Shown piece by piece: positions 29,408 through 38,857 of a DNA stretch of 64,000 bases. The position numbers and the translations under genes are program-made. Position 1 is the stretch's first letter. Each line of letters begins with the position of its first letter. The stretch comes from Actinomycetales bacterium (GTDB taxonomy: Bacteria; Actinomycetota; Actinomycetes; S36-B12), in NCBI GenBank assembly GCA_018970025.1, contig JAGWXF010000004.1:62001-126000 (forward strand), read 5' to 3'. Under the pieces are notes generated by a model. It was not told the DNA's origin and made no database searches. It saw only the letters and a list, made by a program, of their open reading frames with translations.

Positions 29408-30786
29408 GGGCCCGGGGCCATGAGCGCTTGGCCAGCGGCTGCTCGCGCCACGTCTGCCTGACCGCGACGGACATTCAGGCGCGACAGCAGCACGCCGCCG
29501 ATGGCGAAGAAGACCACCAGCGCCAGGATGGCCACCCGGTACGACCCGAGGAACTGCAGGGTCACCGCGAAGATGAGCGGGCCCAGGATCGAGCTCGCGC
29601 CGCTGGAGACCTCGTACAGGGAGAAGTACTCCGCCTCGCGGTCGCGCGGCACGAGCTGGGCGAAGAGCGAGCGGGCCAGCGCCTGGCTGCCGCCCAGGAC
29701 GAACCCGATGCAGGCTGCCAGCACCAGGTACAGGGTCGCCACGCCTGCCGGGATGAGGTAGGCCGCGAAGACCATGACCGCCCAGAGCGCGATCGAGGCC
29801 AGCACCACGCGCTTGGCTCCCAGCGGGCCGGCAGCCCAGCCCATGATGAGCGCACCGCCGATGCCGACGACCTGCACGACGAGCACTGAGACGATCACGG
29901 TGGTGGTCGGCAGGCCGAGCTCCTCCTGCGCGTAGGTTGCCGACAGGCCGATGACGGTCTGGATGCCATCGTTGAAGAAGAAGAACGCAACGAGGAACAG
30001 CAGGGCCTGCGGATATCGAGGCAGCTCGCGCAGGGTATGACCCAGCTGCCGGAACCCGCTGAGCATCCCGGTCGCGCCCGTCGGCCGATCGATGCCGGTG
30101 GCGGTGGCTCGCCCGCGGCGCAGTCGCGACAGGGGGATGAGGGAGAAGATCGCCCACCAGGCCCCGGCAGAGAGCAGTGAGATACGCACGGCCATCGACT
30201 CGGTCAGCCCGAAGGAGTCGTGGCCGAGGAACAGGGCCAGGTTGACGATCAGCAGGATGATCCCGCCCGCGTAGCCAAGCGCCCAGCCGCGCGCGGAGAC
30301 ACCGTCCCGCTCATCCGGCTCGGCGATATCCGGCAGGTACGAGTTGTAGACGACCAGGCTGGTGCCGAACGCCACGTTCGCGATGACGAACAGGATGCCG
30401 CCGAGCTGGTAGCCGGTGCCCTCGAGGAAGAACATCCCCATGACCGCACCGGCGCCGACATAGGCGCCGATCGCCATCCAGGTCTTCTTCGATGACGACC
30501 GATCCGCCAGCGCCCCGACGAAGGGCATGACCAGCACCTGCAGGATCACCGAGGCGCTCACCACGTAGGGGAAGTACGACTCGACCGTGACCGGGAACAG
30601 CCCGAACAGGGTGACCGGCTCCCCTGCCTCCGCGGCCGCACGGGCCACCGAGGTCAGGTAGGGCCCGAGGAAGACGGTGATGACGGTCGTCGAGAAGGCG
30701 GATGATGCCCAGTCGTAGAAGTACCAGCCGCGCTGCTCGCGACGGCGCGCACGAGAAGCATCGCTCGTCTGTACGTCAACGCTCAT
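29404..30786 (-). CDS. MFS transporter, UMF1/Atg22-like
   Basis: GWYFYDWASSAFSTTVITVFLGPYLTSVA; 12 TM. Confidence 0.87.
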   Translation of the reverse strand: MSVDVQTSDASRARRREQRGWYFYDWASSAFSTTVITVFLGPYLTSVARAAAEAGEPVTLFGLFPVTVESYFPYVVSASVILQVLVMPFVGALADRSSSKKTWMAIGAYVGAGAVMGMFFLEGTGYQLGGILFVIANVAFGTSLVVYNSYLPDIAEPDERDGVSARGWALGYAGGIILLIVNLALFLGHDSFGLTESMAVRISLLSAGAWWAIFSLIPLSRLRRGRATATGIDRPTGATGMLSGFRQLGHTLRELPRYPQALLFLVAFFFFNDGIQTVIGLSATYAQEELGLPTTTVIVSVLVVQVVGIGGALIMGWAAGPLGAKRVVLASIALWAVMVFAAYLIPAGVATLYLVLAACIGFVLGGSQALARSLFAQLVPRDREAEYFSLYEVSSGASSILGPLIFAVTLQFLGSYRVAILALVVFFAIGGVLLSRLNVRRGQADVARAAAGQALMAPGP

Positions 30787-30823
30787 CCCGGCTCCTGTCG
30801 CACGATCCGCCGCCGCTCGCACG

Positions 30824-31558
30824 TCACCTTGGCACAGGAACAGTAAAGCACTGCAGGGCATCGACATCGGTGGCGTCGTCCACCAGGACCCCCCAGCCGT
30901 TCTGGCCCGCTATGCGCCGTAGGTGCGGATCGGGCTTCACGGCTACCGGATGGCCGACCAGGGTGAGCAGCGGCAGGTCGTTGACGGAGTCGGTGAACGC
31001 CCAGCTATCGCGCGGATCGAGGTCATGCGACTCGAGCATCGAGGCAACCCGATGGGCCTTCATCGCCCCGTGCGCGATCGGCGAGTCAAGCCGGCCGGTG
31101 TACCGGCCATCCACCACCTCACCCTGCGTCCCGATCGCTCCGGTCAGGTGCAGCCGAGCGGCAACTGCCTGCGCGAGTTCCTGCGGGCTCGCCGTGGCGA
31201 TGAACACCGGGATGCCAGCCTGGCAGATCCGCTGCGCGAGGTCCGCTACCCCGGTGATCACGAACCGATCGAGGCTTCGCTGGGTGAAGGCCATTGCCAG
31301 GTCAGCGAGGTGCGCCTGCTCCCAGCCACGCGCCAGTCCCAGGGTGCACCGGGCAATGCGCTCCGGCATGCCTGCCTGCTCCTGACGACCGCGCGCGTAC
31401 CGGCACTCGGCGAGCGCGAACGGCAGCAGGTGCCGTGGGTGCAGCACACCCCTGCGGACGAGTCCTGCCCCGAAGTGGAAGAGGAAAGAACCGCGGACCA
31501 GTGTGTTGTCGAGGTCGAAGACGGCAGCTCCAGCCATGCGCTGAAGGTATCCCGGCAT
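30824..31558 (-). CDS. HAD-IB family hydrolase (phosphoserine-phosphatase-like)
   Basis: AAVFDLDNTLVRGSFLFHFG; ATASPQELAQAVA; WAFTDSVNDLPLL. Confidence 0.88.
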   Translation of the reverse strand: MPGYLQRMAGAAVFDLDNTLVRGSFLFHFGAGLVRRGVLHPRHLLPFALAECRYARGRQEQAGMPERIARCTLGLARGWEQAHLADLAMAFTQRSLDRFVITGVADLAQRICQAGIPVFIATASPQELAQAVAARLHLTGAIGTQGEVVDGRYTGRLDSPIAHGAMKAHRVASMLESHDLDPRDSWAFTDSVNDLPLLTLVGHPVAVKPDPHLRRIAGQNGWGVLVDDATDVDALQCFTVPVPR

Positions 31559-31670
31559 CACTGCGCCGATGCGTGCCTGAAGGCGGTGACCGGAAAGAGT
31601 TCGACCATCATTCGCCGAATCGTCACCCGCCCCGCGCATGCCGATCACCTGGGTACGACGGGCTGTACCC

Positions 31671-32792
31671 ATGCGAGTTGCGATCGTGACCGAGGCCTAT
31701 CTCCCGAGAGTCAACGGCGTGTCGAACTCAGTGGTGCAGGTCGCTCGGGAGCTGGGCCGGCGCGGCGTTGCGCATCTGGTCATCGCCCCCGGCAGCCCCG
31801 GCCATGCGGACCCAGGCGACGTCCCGGTGAGCCGGGTCCGGTCCATCGAGGTCCCGGGAATCCACGACGTCGATGTTGCGATCACGCGATCGACCAGCCT
31901 GGTCGGCGTCCTTCGTGCCTTCGGGCCGACGGTCGTCCACCTGGCCTCACCGTTCATCCTCGGCTCCCGCGGCCTGGCAGCCGCTCGGACCCTTGGGATC
32001 CCGTCTGTCGCGGTCTTCCAGACGGACGTGGCCGGATTCGCACGGCACTACGGGCTCTCGCGCCTGTCGTTCGTGGCCGACTCGATCGTCCGCCGGGTCC
32101 ATCGCGATGCCACCATCACCCTGGCACCATCGCGGGCCTCACAGCACTACCTGACCAGCCTGGGCATCGCCGGCGTGCGCCGGTGGGGCCGCGGGGTCGA
32201 CCTGGACCGATTCACGCCCGACGCGCGATCCCATGCGCTGCACCACCGGCTGGGGGGCGGCCGCCCGCTGGTCGGCTACGTCGGACGCCTGGCTCCGGAG
32301 AAGCGCATTGAGTCGCTCGCCCAACTCGCTGACCGTGATGACCTGCAACTGGTGATCATCGGCGATGGCCCAAGTCGCGCGGACCTCGAGCGGCAGCTGC
32401 CGGCTGCCCGCTTCACCGGACGACTCAACGGCGAGGCGCTCGTTTCGCACCTGGCATGCCTCGATGTCCTGGTCGCCCCCGGGGAGCAGGAGACGTTCTG
32501 CCAGGTCATCCAGGAGGCAATGGCCTGCCAGGTACCCGTGGTCGCACCTGCAGTCGGCGGCCCGCTTGACCTCGTGGACCACGGCCGGACGGGGCTGCTC
32601 TATCGGCCCGGTAATGCCGATGACCTGCGTGCCTGTGTCGAGCGCCTGCTCGAGGATCCCGCACGTGCCCGAGCGCTTGCCGCTGCTGGGCGGCACTCAG
32701 TGGCCACGCGCGACTGGCAGGCGCTCACCGACGAGCTGATCGAGCACTACCGCGACGCCATGGAGACGCGGCCGCAGGTCCTGGCAGCGTGA
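31671..32792 (+). CDS. GT4 glycosyltransferase (mannosyltransferase-like)
   Basis: MRVAIVTEAYLPRVNGVSNSVVQVARELGRRG...PGEQETFCQVIQEAMACQVPVVAP. Confidence 0.88.
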   Translation: MRVAIVTEAYLPRVNGVSNSVVQVARELGRRGVAHLVIAPGSPGHADPGDVPVSRVRSIEVPGIHDVDVAITRSTSLVGVLRAFGPTVVHLASPFILGSRGLAAARTLGIPSVAVFQTDVAGFARHYGLSRLSFVADSIVRRVHRDATITLAPSRASQHYLTSLGIAGVRRWGRGVDLDRFTPDARSHALHHRLGGGRPLVGYVGRLAPEKRIESLAQLADRDDLQLVIIGDGPSRADLERQLPAARFTGRLNGEALVSHLACLDVLVAPGEQETFCQVIQEAMACQVPVVAPAVGGPLDLVDHGRTGLLYRPGNADDLRACVERLLEDPARARALAAAGRHSVATRDWQALTDELIEHYRDAMETRPQVLAA

Positions 32793-32853
32793 TGGGAACA
32801 CGTGTGAGCGGCGCGCGCCTGACCGATCCAGCCCCGAGGGCCCAGGCATTGCC

Positions 32854-33969
32854 ATGGCCGTAATCGCGCACCTCGCGAACTTCTACGGCCCCCGCAGCGG
32901 GGGCCTGCGGACGACGATCGATCAGCTCGCAGCGCAGTACGCCCAGGCCGGTCACCTCATGCACGTCATCGTGCCCGGCCCGCACGATCGCGCTCTGCTG
33001 ACCCCGCACGCCGTCATCCACGAGATCGGCGCCCCGCGGATTCCGGGCAGCGGCGGCTACCGGGCGATCCTGCGGCTGACAGCGGTGCGACAGGCCCTCA
33101 GCCAGATCCGGCCGGAGGTCATCGAGCTGTCGGATCGAACCACGATGCTGCCCATCGCCACCTGGGCCCGACGACGAGGCATGCCGGTCACGTTCATCGC
33201 CCATGAGCGGGTTGATGGCGTCCTGCACGCCTTTGCCCCCCGGCTGCCGGCCCTGCCGCTGGCGAATCGATGGAATCGGACCACGGCCGCCCGCGTCGAC
33301 CAGGTCGTGGCCACCACGGGCTTCGCAGCAGCCGAGTTCGTCCGCATCGGCGTGCCCGTGACCATGGTGCCGCTCGGGGTCGACACCTCGGCCTTCGGCC
33401 CCAGCCGTGCGAACCCGCACTGGCGTGCCCAGTTCCCGGCGAGTGTCCTGCTCATCATCGCCAGCCGGCTCTCCCGGGAGAAGCGCCCCGAGTTCGCCCT
33501 CGATGTCCTGCGGTCCTGCCGCCGGCTTGGCATGGACACCCACCTGATCGTCCTCGGCGATGGCCCGCTTCGGCCCGCGATGGAGCAGGCGGCCGTCGGT
33601 CTGCCCGTCACCTTCCTGGGCTTCGTCTCGAATCGGTCGCAGGTTGCCCAGATCCTCGCGAGCGCGGATGTCGCCCTGGCCCCGGGCCCGATCGAGACCT
33701 TCGGCCTGGCTGCACTCGAGTCGATGGCCAGCGGTACGCCGGTGATCGCGAACGAGGCCTCGGCCCTGGCCGAGATCCTCGCCTCGGGAGGCGGCCTGGT
33801 GCGTCCCCTGGACGCCGATGCCTGGGCCGGTGCGGTGGCGGACCTGCACGCCGACATGGGCATTGCCAGTCGCGCGCGACTGACGGCGGAGGGCTACTCC
33901 TGGGAGGCGACGGCTCGTCGAATGCTCGCGGCGCACGGGTTGCCCGCACAGCAGGCAGCGGCGACATGA
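32854..33969 (+). CDS. GT4 glycosyltransferase
   Basis: LANFYGPRSGGLRTTIDQLA...SRLSREKRPEFALDVL...GPIETFGLAALESMASGTPVIA. Confidence 0.87.
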   Translation: MAVIAHLANFYGPRSGGLRTTIDQLAAQYAQAGHLMHVIVPGPHDRALLTPHAVIHEIGAPRIPGSGGYRAILRLTAVRQALSQIRPEVIELSDRTTMLPIATWARRRGMPVTFIAHERVDGVLHAFAPRLPALPLANRWNRTTAARVDQVVATTGFAAAEFVRIGVPVTMVPLGVDTSAFGPSRANPHWRAQFPASVLLIIASRLSREKRPEFALDVLRSCRRLGMDTHLIVLGDGPLRPAMEQAAVGLPVTFLGFVSNRSQVAQILASADVALAPGPIETFGLAALESMASGTPVIANEASALAEILASGGGLVRPLDADAWAGAVADLHADMGIASRARLTAEGYSWEATARRMLAAHGLPAQQAAAT

Positions 33970-34715
33970 CGAAGGTCGTGTCGATCGGCGACAGTATCGC
34001 CGCCGGGATCGGCGATCAGGCGGTCGATGGCCGGCTCGACGCCTGGGGAGGCAGGCTGGCCCGCTGCATCGAAGGCGGGACCTCGTTGAACCTAGCCGTC
34101 CCCGGTGCGCGCATGGGGATGATCCGATCGACGCAAGTCCCCGCTGCCATCCTGGCCGAGCCGCGCATCGTCCTCATCAGCACGGGGGGTAACGACATCG
34201 TCCATCGGCGCTTCGCCATCGATGCATTCCAGGCCGGACTCCAGCGGACCATTGCCGTCATGACGGCCTGCCAGGCCAGGATCGTGCTGCTGACGGTGCC
34301 GGATCTCGCACATGCCTGGCCCCTGCCCGCCCGGCTTCGGCGGGCGCTCCTGGCGCGCATCGAGGCGGTGAACGAGGTGATCCGGGCCAGCGAGGCAACC
34401 CATGGGGCACTGGTCATCGACTGGCAGGCCCACGACCAGTTGCGCGACCCCGAGTGCCTGCATCCGGATCGGGTCCACCTGTCTGCAGTGGGGTATGAGC
34501 GACTGGCAGCAACGAGCCGGCACCTGCTTGGCCTTCCCGATCCGGAAGCAGGACGGCCTCCGAGCGTGGGCCCGGCGCCGAACAGGATTCGCGCACTGGG
34601 CGTGCGGGATGTGGTGCCGCTGGTTCGCAAGTCTCCCGATATCGCCAGCCTGGTGCTGATCGGCCGCGGTGCCTACCCGCCGGTCAGACAGGCCGGGACG
34701 GCCCGCAGCACATAG
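33966..34715 (+). CDS. SGNH/GDSL hydrolase
   Basis: VVSIGDSIAAGIGD (GDS block), STGGNDI (GxND), C-terminal DRVHLSAVGYERLA (DxxH). Confidence 0.85.
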   Translation: MTKVVSIGDSIAAGIGDQAVDGRLDAWGGRLARCIEGGTSLNLAVPGARMGMIRSTQVPAAILAEPRIVLISTGGNDIVHRRFAIDAFQAGLQRTIAVMTACQARIVLLTVPDLAHAWPLPARLRRALLARIEAVNEVIRASEATHGALVIDWQAHDQLRDPECLHPDRVHLSAVGYERLAATSRHLLGLPDPEAGRPPSVGPAPNRIRALGVRDVVPLVRKSPDIASLVLIGRGAYPPVRQAGTARST

Positions 34716-34930
34716 CCGTGCTTGGTCCACCAGGGCAGCATCCGCTCCACCGCGGTCACGTTGTTCTGCCTCGGCCCTGCCCCGTCGTGCATCACGATGA
34801 TCACTCCCGGGCCTTCGGGCGCGAGGATGCGCGACAGCCATCGCATGCCCTCGATGGGAGCACGGCCTGCTCGCGACTGCGCCCTGGGGCGGCGGCCATG
34901 TCCGGACAGGACCCGTCACTGGCACATGAG
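34673..34930 (-). pseudogene. C-terminal remnant of a polysaccharide deacetylase (NodB-like)
   Basis: MRWLSRILAPEGPGVIIVMHDGAGPRQNNVTAVERMLPWWTKHGYVLRAVPACLTGG*; upstream in-frame TGA; no catalytic N-terminal half. Confidence 0.65.
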
Positions 34931-34948
34931 CCTGGCGCGGTGCCCGGG

Positions 34949-35797
34949 TCAGGAGCCGAAGACCACGGTGCGCTGGTGATTGAGGAAGACCCGGTCCTCG
35001 GCGAACAGCCGTACGGCGCGCGACAGCGCCAGGCGCTCGACGTCGCGGCCGACCTCGGCCAGGGCCTCGGGGGTGGCAACGTGATTCACCCGGGCCACCT
35101 GCTGCTCGATGATCGGGCCCTCGTCGAGGTCGGAGGTAACGAAGTGCGCGGTGGCCCCGATCAACTTGACTCCGCGCTCATATGCCTGGTGGTACGGGCG
35201 CGCACCCTTGAAGCCCGGCAGGAACGAGTGATGGATGTTGATCACCCGGCCCGACAGCGCTTGGCAGGCGTCCTCGGAGAGGATCTGCATGTAGCGGGCC
35301 AGGACGACCAGGTCGACCGCCTCGTCCCGGACCATGGCGAGCAGTCGCCCCTCCTGCTCGGCCTTGGTCTGGCTCGTCACCGGCAGGTAGGCGAACGGCA
35401 GGCCGTATCGCTCCGCGATAGGCCGGCAGGTCTGGTGATTGGAGACCACCCCCACGATGTCGAGGGGGAGCTCGCCGGCACTCCATCGATAGAGCACGTC
35501 CAGCAGGCAATGGTCGTACTGCGACACCATGATCAGCGCCCGCCGATGGGCGGACTCCAGGCGCAGTCGCAGCTGCGGGCTGAAGGCGGCCATGGCGTCG
35601 GTGAGCGCGTTGCGGATGCCGTCCACGTCATCGACCGCCGCCTCGAATCGCGTCCGGGCGAAGAACTGGCCGGTCTGCAGGTCGGAGAACTGCTCCTGCT
35701 CCAGGATGTTCGCGTCCATGGCCAGCAGCGAGCCGGTCATCGCATGGATGATCCCGGTCGTGTCCGGGCACTGCAGGGTCAGGATGTAGGCGGGCAT
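34949..35797 (-). CDS. purU: formyltetrahydrofolate deformylase
   Basis: ACT-like N-terminus; MVSQYDHCLLDVLYRW; INIHHSFLPGFKGARPYHQAYERGVKLIGATAHFVTSDLDEGPIIEQ. Confidence 0.96.
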   Translation of the reverse strand: MPAYILTLQCPDTTGIIHAMTGSLLAMDANILEQEQFSDLQTGQFFARTRFEAAVDDVDGIRNALTDAMAAFSPQLRLRLESAHRRALIMVSQYDHCLLDVLYRWSAGELPLDIVGVVSNHQTCRPIAERYGLPFAYLPVTSQTKAEQEGRLLAMVRDEAVDLVVLARYMQILSEDACQALSGRVINIHHSFLPGFKGARPYHQAYERGVKLIGATAHFVTSDLDEGPIIEQQVARVNHVATPEALAEVGRDVERLALSRAVRLFAEDRVFLNHQRTVVFGS

Positions 35798-35800
35798 CGG

Positions 35801-35995
35801 CTACTGCCTGGTGCCGGTGCGCAGGGTCAGCACCCCGATGCCGACCACGGCGATGACCCCTCCCACGACGGCCCACGCTGTCTGGCCGCTCATCACGCTG
35901 CCCTGGAGCACGCCGGCTCCCAGCAGCAGCCAGGTGATGCCGATCATGACCAGGACGAGGCCGACAGCACGCCTCATCGGGCTGAGTCTGCGCAT
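35801..35995 (-). CDS. small two-TM membrane protein
   Basis: 64 aa, two hydrophobic helices, directly upstream of purU. Confidence 0.5.
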   Translation of the reverse strand: MRRLSPMRRAVGLVLVMIGITWLLLGAGVLQGSVMSGQTAWAVVGGVIAVVGIGVLTLRTGTRQ

Positions 35996-36108
35996 GGGGC
36001 TAGCCTGCCATGCGACCGCCGATCCTCTGCTCGCCCCGCGTCGGCGACCGCCGCCGTGCAGGGGCTCGATGACGCGCAGGATAGTGTGACCATGAGCCAG
36101 GGAGGATC

Positions 36109-37038
36109 ATGATCGAGGTTTCGGAGCTCACCAAGCGCTTCGGGGCGGTCACGGCCGTCGACGGCATCACCTTCACCGTCAGGCCGGGGATCGTCACCGG
36201 GTTCCTCGGGCCGAACGGTGCCGGGAAGTCCACCACGATGCGGATGATCCTGGGCCTGGATCGCCCGACGTCGGGGACGGCTCATGTCAATGGCCGCCCG
36301 TTCCGGCAGGCCCCGGCACCGCTGGCCGAGCTCGGGGCCATGCTGGAGGCCAAGGCGGTCGACAAGGGCCGCTCGGCGCGCAACCACTTGCGGGCCGTCG
36401 GCGCGACGATCGGCGTCGGTCGTTCCCGGGTCGATGAGGTCCTGGCGATGGTCGGCCTGACGGACGTCGCCGGCAAGCACGCGGGCGGCTTCTCCCTGGG
36501 CATGGGCCAGCGGCTGGGCATCGCCATGGCGCTGCTGGGCGATCCGCCGGTGGTGATGCTGGACGAGCCGGTCAATGGCCTTGATCCGGACGGCATCCTG
36601 TGGATTCGCGGCCTGCTGAAGTCGCTCGCGGCCGAGGGCCGCACCGTCTTCGTGTCCTCCCACCTGATGAGCGAGGTGGAGCAGACCGCCGACCACCTCA
36701 TCGTCATCGGCAGGGGCCGGATTCTCGCGGACATGCCCATGGGCGACTTCATCCGGCAGTCCTCCCAGCATCGTGTCAGCGTGATGTCGCCCGACGCGAC
36801 CCGACTCGCCGAGCTGATGGCTGGCCCCGAGGTGGTGGTTGCCACGGCTGACGACGGGAGCCTGGTGGTCGAGGGCCTCGGCGCGCGGGAGGTCGGCGAG
36901 CTCGCGGCAGCCAACGGGATCGTCCTGCATCAGCTGGTCGACGTGGCGCCCTCCCTGGAAGCGGCCTTCATGGAGCTCACGGCCGAGAGCGTCGTCTTCC
37001 ACGGATCGGTGGATCAGCAGGCTGGGAGTGCAGCATGA
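36109..37038 (+). CDS. ABC transporter ATP-binding protein (drug/bacitracin-export type)
   Basis: GPNGAGKSTTMRMILGLDRPTSG; SLGMGQRLGIAMAL; MLDEPVNGLDPDG. Confidence 0.93.
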   Translation: MIEVSELTKRFGAVTAVDGITFTVRPGIVTGFLGPNGAGKSTTMRMILGLDRPTSGTAHVNGRPFRQAPAPLAELGAMLEAKAVDKGRSARNHLRAVGATIGVGRSRVDEVLAMVGLTDVAGKHAGGFSLGMGQRLGIAMALLGDPPVVMLDEPVNGLDPDGILWIRGLLKSLAAEGRTVFVSSHLMSEVEQTADHLIVIGRGRILADMPMGDFIRQSSQHRVSVMSPDATRLAELMAGPEVVVATADDGSLVVEGLGAREVGELAAANGIVLHQLVDVAPSLEAAFMELTAESVVFHGSVDQQAGSAA

Positions 37039-37898
37039 GCGAGCAGCAGGCCTTCGCGCAGGGGCCGGAGGGCCTGACCGACGGGTTCACGGCTCGCCGG
37101 ACGAGCCAGTGGCGGGTGCTGCGCTCGGAGTGGATCAAGCTGCTCACCCTGCGCTCGACCTGGATCACCCTCATCGCGATCGTGGCGGTCATCATCGGCT
37201 TCGGCGTGCTCTCGGCCCTGGTCGCCAGCGGCAGTGTCACGCCGAGCAGCAGCAATGGCGGCGGGCCGCCGACGGAGGCAATGCGCCGCAATCCGCTGAA
37301 CACCGTGATGTCGGGCGCCAACCTGGCCGTGCTCATCGTGGCCGTCCTCGGCTCGATCATCGGTGCCCGCGAGTTCGCCAGCGGCCTGATCCGCACGACG
37401 TTCTCGGCCGTGCCGCGACGCCTGCCGGTGCTATGGGCCAAGTTGATGGTCTTCGTCGGGGTCCTGCTGCCCATCGTGCTGGTCGCCATCGTGGCCGTGT
37501 TCTTCCTGGGGATGTCCCTGCTGGCCTCCGCTGATGCGCAGACGGTGGCCTGGTCCGACGACGGTGTTGCCCGTAGCGTGATCGGCCTGGGCTGCTACAT
37601 CGTCGGGCTCGGAGTGATCGGCCTGGCGCTTGGGACCCTGCTGCGCGGTACTGCGGCCTCGATCGGCGTGGTCATCGGCGCAGTGATCTTCGTCCCGGCC
37701 CTGGCGACCGCACTACTGCCCGAGAGCTGGGACGAAGTCCTCAAGTACCTGCCCTCGAATGCCGGGGCCGCCTTCACCACGGCCAGCCAGAGCGGTGGGG
37801 CGATGCTGGATCCGGGGGTGGGGGCTGCGGTCTTCGTCGGCTGGATCGTGCTCGCGGTGGCCTGCGCCGCGTGGGTGATCAAGCGCCGCGACGCGTAG
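37035..37898 (+). CDS. ABC-2 permease
   Basis: Multi-TM; LRSEWIKLLTLRSTWITL; GAREFASGLIRTTFSAVPRR; ATGA overlap. Confidence 0.9.
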   Translation: MSEQQAFAQGPEGLTDGFTARRTSQWRVLRSEWIKLLTLRSTWITLIAIVAVIIGFGVLSALVASGSVTPSSSNGGGPPTEAMRRNPLNTVMSGANLAVLIVAVLGSIIGAREFASGLIRTTFSAVPRRLPVLWAKLMVFVGVLLPIVLVAIVAVFFLGMSLLASADAQTVAWSDDGVARSVIGLGCYIVGLGVIGLALGTLLRGTAASIGVVIGAVIFVPALATALLPESWDEVLKYLPSNAGAAFTTASQSGGAMLDPGVGAAVFVGWIVLAVACAAWVIKRRDA

Positions 37899-37907
37899 GC
37901 GACCTGA

Positions 37908-38555
37908 TCAACGCACCGGCAGGCCGAGCAGTTCCCGCGCCTGCCGGAAGCCCTCGGCCGGGTGCACCGGATCCAGGTGCACCGGCGTCAGGCCGACGGC
38001 CTGGGCACCGCGCAGGTTCACCGGCTGGTCGTCGATGAACACCGTGCCCTGTGCCGGGACGCCCATGCGCTCCAGGATGAGGTGGTACGCGGCAGGGTCG
38101 GGCTTCATGACCCCTTCCGTCCGGCCGTCCACGAGCTGGTCGAACTCGGTCAGGATCGTCATGCGGGCCAGCCAGGCCGCATCGTGGAAGGCGGTCAGGT
38201 CGTTGGTGAGCACCCCGACCGGGATCCCGACTGCCTTGGCATCGCGGATCAATGCCCGCGCCGCCGGCCGCACCAGGGTCTCCTCCGGGCCGGCGTAGCA
38301 GTACTTGAACAGCTCCGGTGCCGTCGGCGGCTCCCCGGTCAGCGCCGCGAACTCCTCGACGCGGCGACGCCAGTACTCGCGCTCGGTGAACGCACCGGCC
38401 TGGAAGGCGCGCCAGTCCGCGTCCGCATCCGGGTCGAACGGCCCGGCCCAGTCAAAGGACCCGGCGGGCAGGCCCGCTGCGGCCTCGCCGGCCGCGCGGA
38501 GCTCGAAGGGCGTGAGCAGGACGGGCCCGCCGAAGTCGAAGACCAGGGCGCTCAG
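37908..38555 (-). CDS. HAD-IA family hydrolase (possible CTG start)
   Basis: ALVFDFGGPVLLTPFE; GVLTNDLTAF; VFIDDQPVNLRGAQAVGL; CTGA overlap with the upstream gene. Confidence 0.82.
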   Translation of the reverse strand: MSALVFDFGGPVLLTPFELRAAGEAAAGLPAGSFDWAGPFDPDADADWRAFQAGAFTEREYWRRRVEEFAALTGEPPTAPELFKYCYAGPEETLVRPAARALIRDAKAVGIPVGVLTNDLTAFHDAAWLARMTILTEFDQLVDGRTEGVMKPDPAAYHLILERMGVPAQGTVFIDDQPVNLRGAQAVGLTPVHLDPVHPAEGFRQARELLGLPVR

Positions 38556-38857
38556 TGCTCCGCCTCCATGATCGTGACCATCCCGAAGCGGACAACCTCG
38601 CCGAACCACTGGCAGGCACCGCACCAGGTCATGAAGTTCCGGCAGTCGGCTGACCAGTACTCGGTGGTGATGCCGTCGGCCTCCAGTGGTGCCCCGCACA
38701 TCGGGCAGAACTTCGGCCGGTCCAGCAGGTGACGGACGGCATCCTTGGCGAACCAGGCGTCCGGCGACGGGAGCCGATGCGGGTCGGGCGGCAGCTGCTC
38801 GACGGGTACCGCCCGGGCCTCATCGGCCCGGGCGGCATCGTCGGCGGTCTCAGGCAC
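38552..38857 (-). CDS. 101-aa protein with CPMCG/CxxC zinc-ribbon-like motifs
   Basis: KFCPMCGAPLEADGITTEYWSADCRNFMTWCGACQWFGEVVRF; 8-bp overlap with the Rieske oxygenase gene. Confidence 0.65.
   Translation of the reverse strand: MPETADDAARADEARAVPVEQLPPDPHRLPSPDAWFAKDAVRHLLDRPKFCPMCGAPLEADGITTEYWSADCRNFMTWCGACQWFGEVVRFGMVTIMEAEH

Noticed and set aside
27122-30157. 1011-aa minus-strand ORF in the supplied track
   Set aside because: Only the C-terminal about 220 residues (MobA) look like protein; the rest is low-complexity antisense of the hydrolase and MFS genes, common in high-GC DNA.
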